The position numbers and the translations under genes are program-made. This document shows, piece after piece, positions 33,155-34,295 of a DNA stretch of 34,295 bases (the stretch's first letter is position 1; every line of letters starts with the position of its first letter). Under the pieces are notes generated by a model. It was not told the origin of the DNA, ran no database searches, and worked only from the letters and a program-made list of their open reading frames with translations. This DNA comes from Betaproteobacteria bacterium (GTDB lineage: Bacteria; Pseudomonadota; Gammaproteobacteria; Burkholderiales; Thiobacillaceae), in contig JAGUXX010000247.1 in assembly GCA_020061585.1 (NCBI GenBank), positions 1-34,295 of the forward strand. Direction: 5' to 3'.

Positions 33155-34054
33155 ATGGACCGCTTTCACCTGATGAACGTCTTCGTCGCCGTGGCTGAAG
33201 CTGAAAGCTTTGCCGGCGGAGCGCGGCGCCTGAAGCTGTCGCCGCCGGCGGTGACCCGTGCCGTGGTGGCCCTGGAAGAGCAGTTGGGGGTGCGCTTGCT
33301 CACCCGCACCACGCGGGTGGTACGCGTGACCGAAGCCGGGGCCCGCTACCTGGAAGACGCGCGCCGCATCATCATCGAGATGGATGAGGCCGACGCCGCG
33401 GCGGCGGGCGTCAACGCCACACCACGCGGACAGTTGGCGGTCACGGCGCCGGTACTCTTCGGCAAGCTGTACGTGATGCCCATCATCACCGAGTTTCAAA
33501 CCACCTTTGACCAGACCACGGTCTCGGCGCTGTTCGTGGATCGCATCGTGAATTTTGTGGACGAGGGCATGGACGTGGGTGTCCGTATCGGTCAACTGCC
33601 CGATTCCTCTCTGCGCGCCACCCGGGTCGGACATGTACGCCGGGTGGTGGTGGGCACGCCAGCCTACCTGGAGCAGCACGGCATTCCGCAAACACCAGAT
33701 GATCTGACCAAACATCGTCTTGTGGCGTCCAGTGGTGTTACGCCATCCAACGACTGGGTTTTCCATCACGCGGGAGAGAAAGTTACGGCGCGCGTACAGC
33801 CCCGCATCATCGCGAACACCAACGATGGCACCCTGGAAGCGGTCTGCCGAGGCTACGGCTTGACGCGACTGCTGTCCTATCAGGTGGCCTCCCAGCTCGC
33901 GTCAGGGGAGCTGAAAACCGTACTCGGCGAGTTTGAGGGCCCTGAACTGCCTGTGCATGTCATCCACCGGGAGGGGCGGCATGGTTCGGCAAAAGTGCGA
34001 AGCTTCGTCAATCTGGCGGTGGAGCGACTAAGGGCGGACAAGGCGCTGAACTAG
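33155..34054 (+). CDS. LysR family transcriptional regulator
   Basis: A 299-residue regulator. The N-terminal winged helix (1-60) reads FHLMNVFVAVAEAESFAGGA then RRLKLSPPAVTRAVVALEEQ. The effector domain (about 90-293) starts GQLAVTAPVLFGKLYVMPII. ATG 33155 (MDRFHLMNVF) gives the usual length; the ribosome site is weak. It is divergent from the AhpD-like/flavin reductase pair. The stop codon TAG is provided by the CTAG end of an inverted-repeat element, so the last residues may differ from the ancestral protein. Confidence 0.92.
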   Translation: MDRFHLMNVFVAVAEAESFAGGARRLKLSPPAVTRAVVALEEQLGVRLLTRTTRVVRVTEAGARYLEDARRIIIEMDEADAAAAGVNATPRGQLAVTAPVLFGKLYVMPIITEFQTTFDQTTVSALFVDRIVNFVDEGMDVGVRIGQLPDSSLRATRVGHVRRVVVGTPAYLEQHGIPQTPDDLTKHRLVASSGVTPSNDWVFHHAGEKVTARVQPRIIANTNDGTLEAVCRGYGLTRLLSYQVASQLASGELKTVLGEFEGPELPVHVIHREGRHGSAKVRSFVNLAVERLRADKALN

Positions 34055-34217
34055 TGTGGTATTGCACGCTTGCCGGCCCAAATAAAACGGATGGATTTTC
34101 CCGCCAGGCTAGGCGCGGACCCGCCGCCGTATGGCGGTATACGGCAAGGGACCGCAACGACGCATGGCGGAAATAGCCGGCGTTTTATGGGCCAGATAGC
34201 GTGCAACACCACACTAG
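34051..34217. mobile_element. 167-bp MITE-like element at the lysR 3' end
   Basis: CTAGTGTGGTATTGCACGCT (34051-34070) and the inverted AGCGTGCAACACCACACTAG (34198-34217) differ at one base. The match continues inward more loosely to about 39 bp (GGCCCA-ATAAAACG on both sides). No coding frame is inside. Both ends carry CTAG, as in the element at 14721. The remaining 78 bases of the window start with a further related CTAGTGTAGTGATGCA and otherwise show nothing I can identify. Confidence 0.8.
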
Positions 34218-34295
34218 TGTAGTGATGCACTCTTGATGGAACTTATATTCCTACAGCCAGTCGGTACCTTCACACGACAAAGCAATGAGGACCGA

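Overview
The window looks like a chromosomal segment of a GC-rich betaproteobacterium, probably with sulfur metabolism. That placement is an inference from gene content and protein style: ParC/ParE/HslU, PhoB-PhoR-Pit, TusA-DsrE, an HdrC-like protein, and palindromic repeats of a kind I associate with Rhodocyclales and relatives. No rRNA, tRNA, CRISPR array or phage module is visible.

Layout. 1-4386: an unrecognised gene, a MarC-family membrane protein, an orphan HdrC-like double [4Fe-4S] protein, a tandem-OmpA-domain protein and a decayed transposase end. 4387-10408 (minus strand): hslU, parE, a tiny zinc-ribbon gene and parC, the last three joined by stop/start overlaps. 10409-13860: a palindromic repeat element where hslV would be expected, a DUF4426 secreted protein, a TauE/SafE-like membrane protein and a stand-alone V-type ATPase subunit I. 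13894-18020: a phosphate block (Pho box, phoB, a 270-bp inverted-repeat element, phoR, convergent pit with its own Pho-box-like repeats). 18066-19024: a HIT protein, then a mosaic of debris: hicB start, group II intron maturase piece and a second degenerate copy of the pit 3' end.

19030-25920 is the most interesting part. It holds a four-gene RiPP metallophore operon of the bufferin/HvfA type on the minus strand. The precursor has eight EGKCG motifs. It is followed by a DUF692 (MNIO) maturase, a DUF2063/HvfC partner and a DoxX-like membrane protein. Upstream on the same strand lie an ECF sigma factor, its zinc-finger anti-sigma candidate and a GGDEF/EAL protein; a c-type cytochrome is divergent. 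Copper handling under ECF control is the likely theme; the regulatory link is inferred.

26019-28272: a TetR regulator with three matching operator-like palindromes, then an AhpD-like protein, a peroxiredoxin C-terminal remnant, TusA and a DsrE2-like protein, suggesting sulfur-transfer or redox work. 28331-34295: a second TetR with two near-identical palindromes and a divergent DUF1348 gene carrying a one-base frameshift, a small secreted cupredoxin-like protein, an AraC regulator, a PNPOx-ferredoxin-reductase fusion that has lost its ferredoxin tail next to a repeat, a second AhpD-like protein, a LysR regulator and a terminal inverted-repeat element that supplies the lysR stop codon. Small repeat elements sit at gene ends or between usual partner genes at least six times and have repeatedly altered them.
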